A DNA stretch of 31,834 nucleotides from the NCBI GenBank assembly GCA_030064795.1, contig JASJEI010000047.1, positions 1 to 31,834 of the forward strand, read 5' to 3'. Of the stretch, positions 31,473-31,834 are shown piece after piece. The number at the start of each line of letters is the position of its first letter. Position 1 is the first letter of the stretch. The notes beneath the pieces are model-generated. The model ran no database searches. It had not been told where the DNA came from and saw only the letters and a program-made list of their open reading frames with translations. The position numbers were made by a program, and so were the translations under genes. The stretch comes from Pleurocapsa sp. MO_226.B13 (GTDB lineage: Bacteria; Cyanobacteriota; Cyanobacteriia; Cyanobacteriales; Xenococcaceae).

Positions 31473-31834
31473 TTGCTAGAAAACGTTTATCAATCGCGAG
31501 TCGAAGGTGTAATCAAGACTCTTCAGACTGAACTACCAAATTTATTTGAAACAGATCTCTCCTACGATATTTATACTAAAAATATATATTTTCGAGATCC
31601 AGTCAATACTTTTAGAGGCAAGTTAAACTACCGTATTATCTTCTGGACATTAAGATTTCACGGTAAACTCTTTTTTACCTCACTCTACTTTGACTTACAC
31701 GATATCGAGCAGACGGCATCAGATACGATTCTAGCTAATTGGACTGTGCGCGGTACTTTACGAGTTCCCTGGAAAGCTTGTATCTTGTTTAATGGCTATT
31801 CGACCTACAAGCTTACTCCAGAAGGATTAATCTA
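31473..31834 (+). CDS. DUF2358 family protein, partial (runs off the window)
   Basis: TTG at 31473 with GAGGAAAGAG just upstream; the frame stays open to the window end (about 120 codons). Segments such as TDLSYDIYTKNIYFRDPVNT, FTSLYFDLHDIE and VPWKACILFNGYSTYKLTPE match DUF2358, a SnoaL/NTF2-like fold found in cyanobacteria and chloroplasts. Function unknown. It probably shares a transcript with the redoxin gene. Confidence 0.75.
   Translation, partial: MLENVYQSRVEGVIKTLQTELPNLFETDLSYDIYTKNIYFRDPVNTFRGKLNYRIIFWTLRFHGKLFFTSLYFDLHDIEQTASDTILANWTVRGTLRVPWKACILFNGYSTYKLTPEGLI

Overview
This window is a piece of a diazotrophic cyanobacterial chromosome. The evidence is the dense HIP1 octamer (GCGATCGC and close variants) on both strands, a low-GC background, cyanobacterial heptamer and palindrome repeats between genes, and marker genes such as flv3, CBS-CP12, cnfR and nifVT. 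The genus cannot be fixed from the sequence alone. No tRNA, rRNA or CRISPR array was seen.

Left part (1-12 kb), mostly housekeeping or accessory genes. It opens with a MITE-like element that touches the flv3 stop codon. Next come flv3 (flavodiiron protein), a DUF202 membrane protein, an HMA copper-chaperone-like protein, a BioD/DRTGG phosphotransacetylase-family protein, an EbsA-like protein, pyrD and a coiled-coil protein. A serine hydrolase gene has been destroyed by a now frameshifted ISAzo13-type insertion sequence. A carotenoid cleavage oxygenase, a DUF554 membrane protein, an enoyl-CoA hydratase and a decayed TetR fragment follow.

Middle part (12.2-26.8 kb), an accessory nitrogen-fixation island. 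In order on the + strand: cysE (nifP), an unknown ORF, dpsA, nifV, nifT, a CBS-CP12 fusion, a cysteine-depleted FdxB-like protein, two tiny membrane proteins, a flavodoxin, a repeat-like protein, a small cyanobacterial module, an ankyrin protein, a SagB-type dehydrogenase, cysK, an NDH-2, a (2Fe-2S) ferredoxin-like protein and an ArsC-like nitrogenase-associated protein. The island ends with cnfR (patB-like) on the opposite strand. Together these supply homocitrate, cysteine, iron storage, low-potential electrons and the nif activator. No structural or core assembly gene (nifHDK, nifEN, nifB, nifUS) is present, and nifZ is missing from its usual place beside nifT. A perfect GTA-N8-TAC (NtcA-type) site lies about 430 bp upstream of cysE. 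That leader also holds a minus-strand terminator and a 32-codon hydrophobic minus-strand ORF, which suggests a hidden transcript.

Right part (27.2-31.8 kb). A 56-aa ribbon-helix-helix protein has its own strong terminator. A self-contained PadR regulon follows: padR and a 2TM gene plus a RetSat/CrtI-like oxidoreductase, with identical ATGT-N8-ACAT boxes before padR and before the 2TM gene. Last are a CPYC-type redoxin and a DUF2358 gene cut by the window edge.
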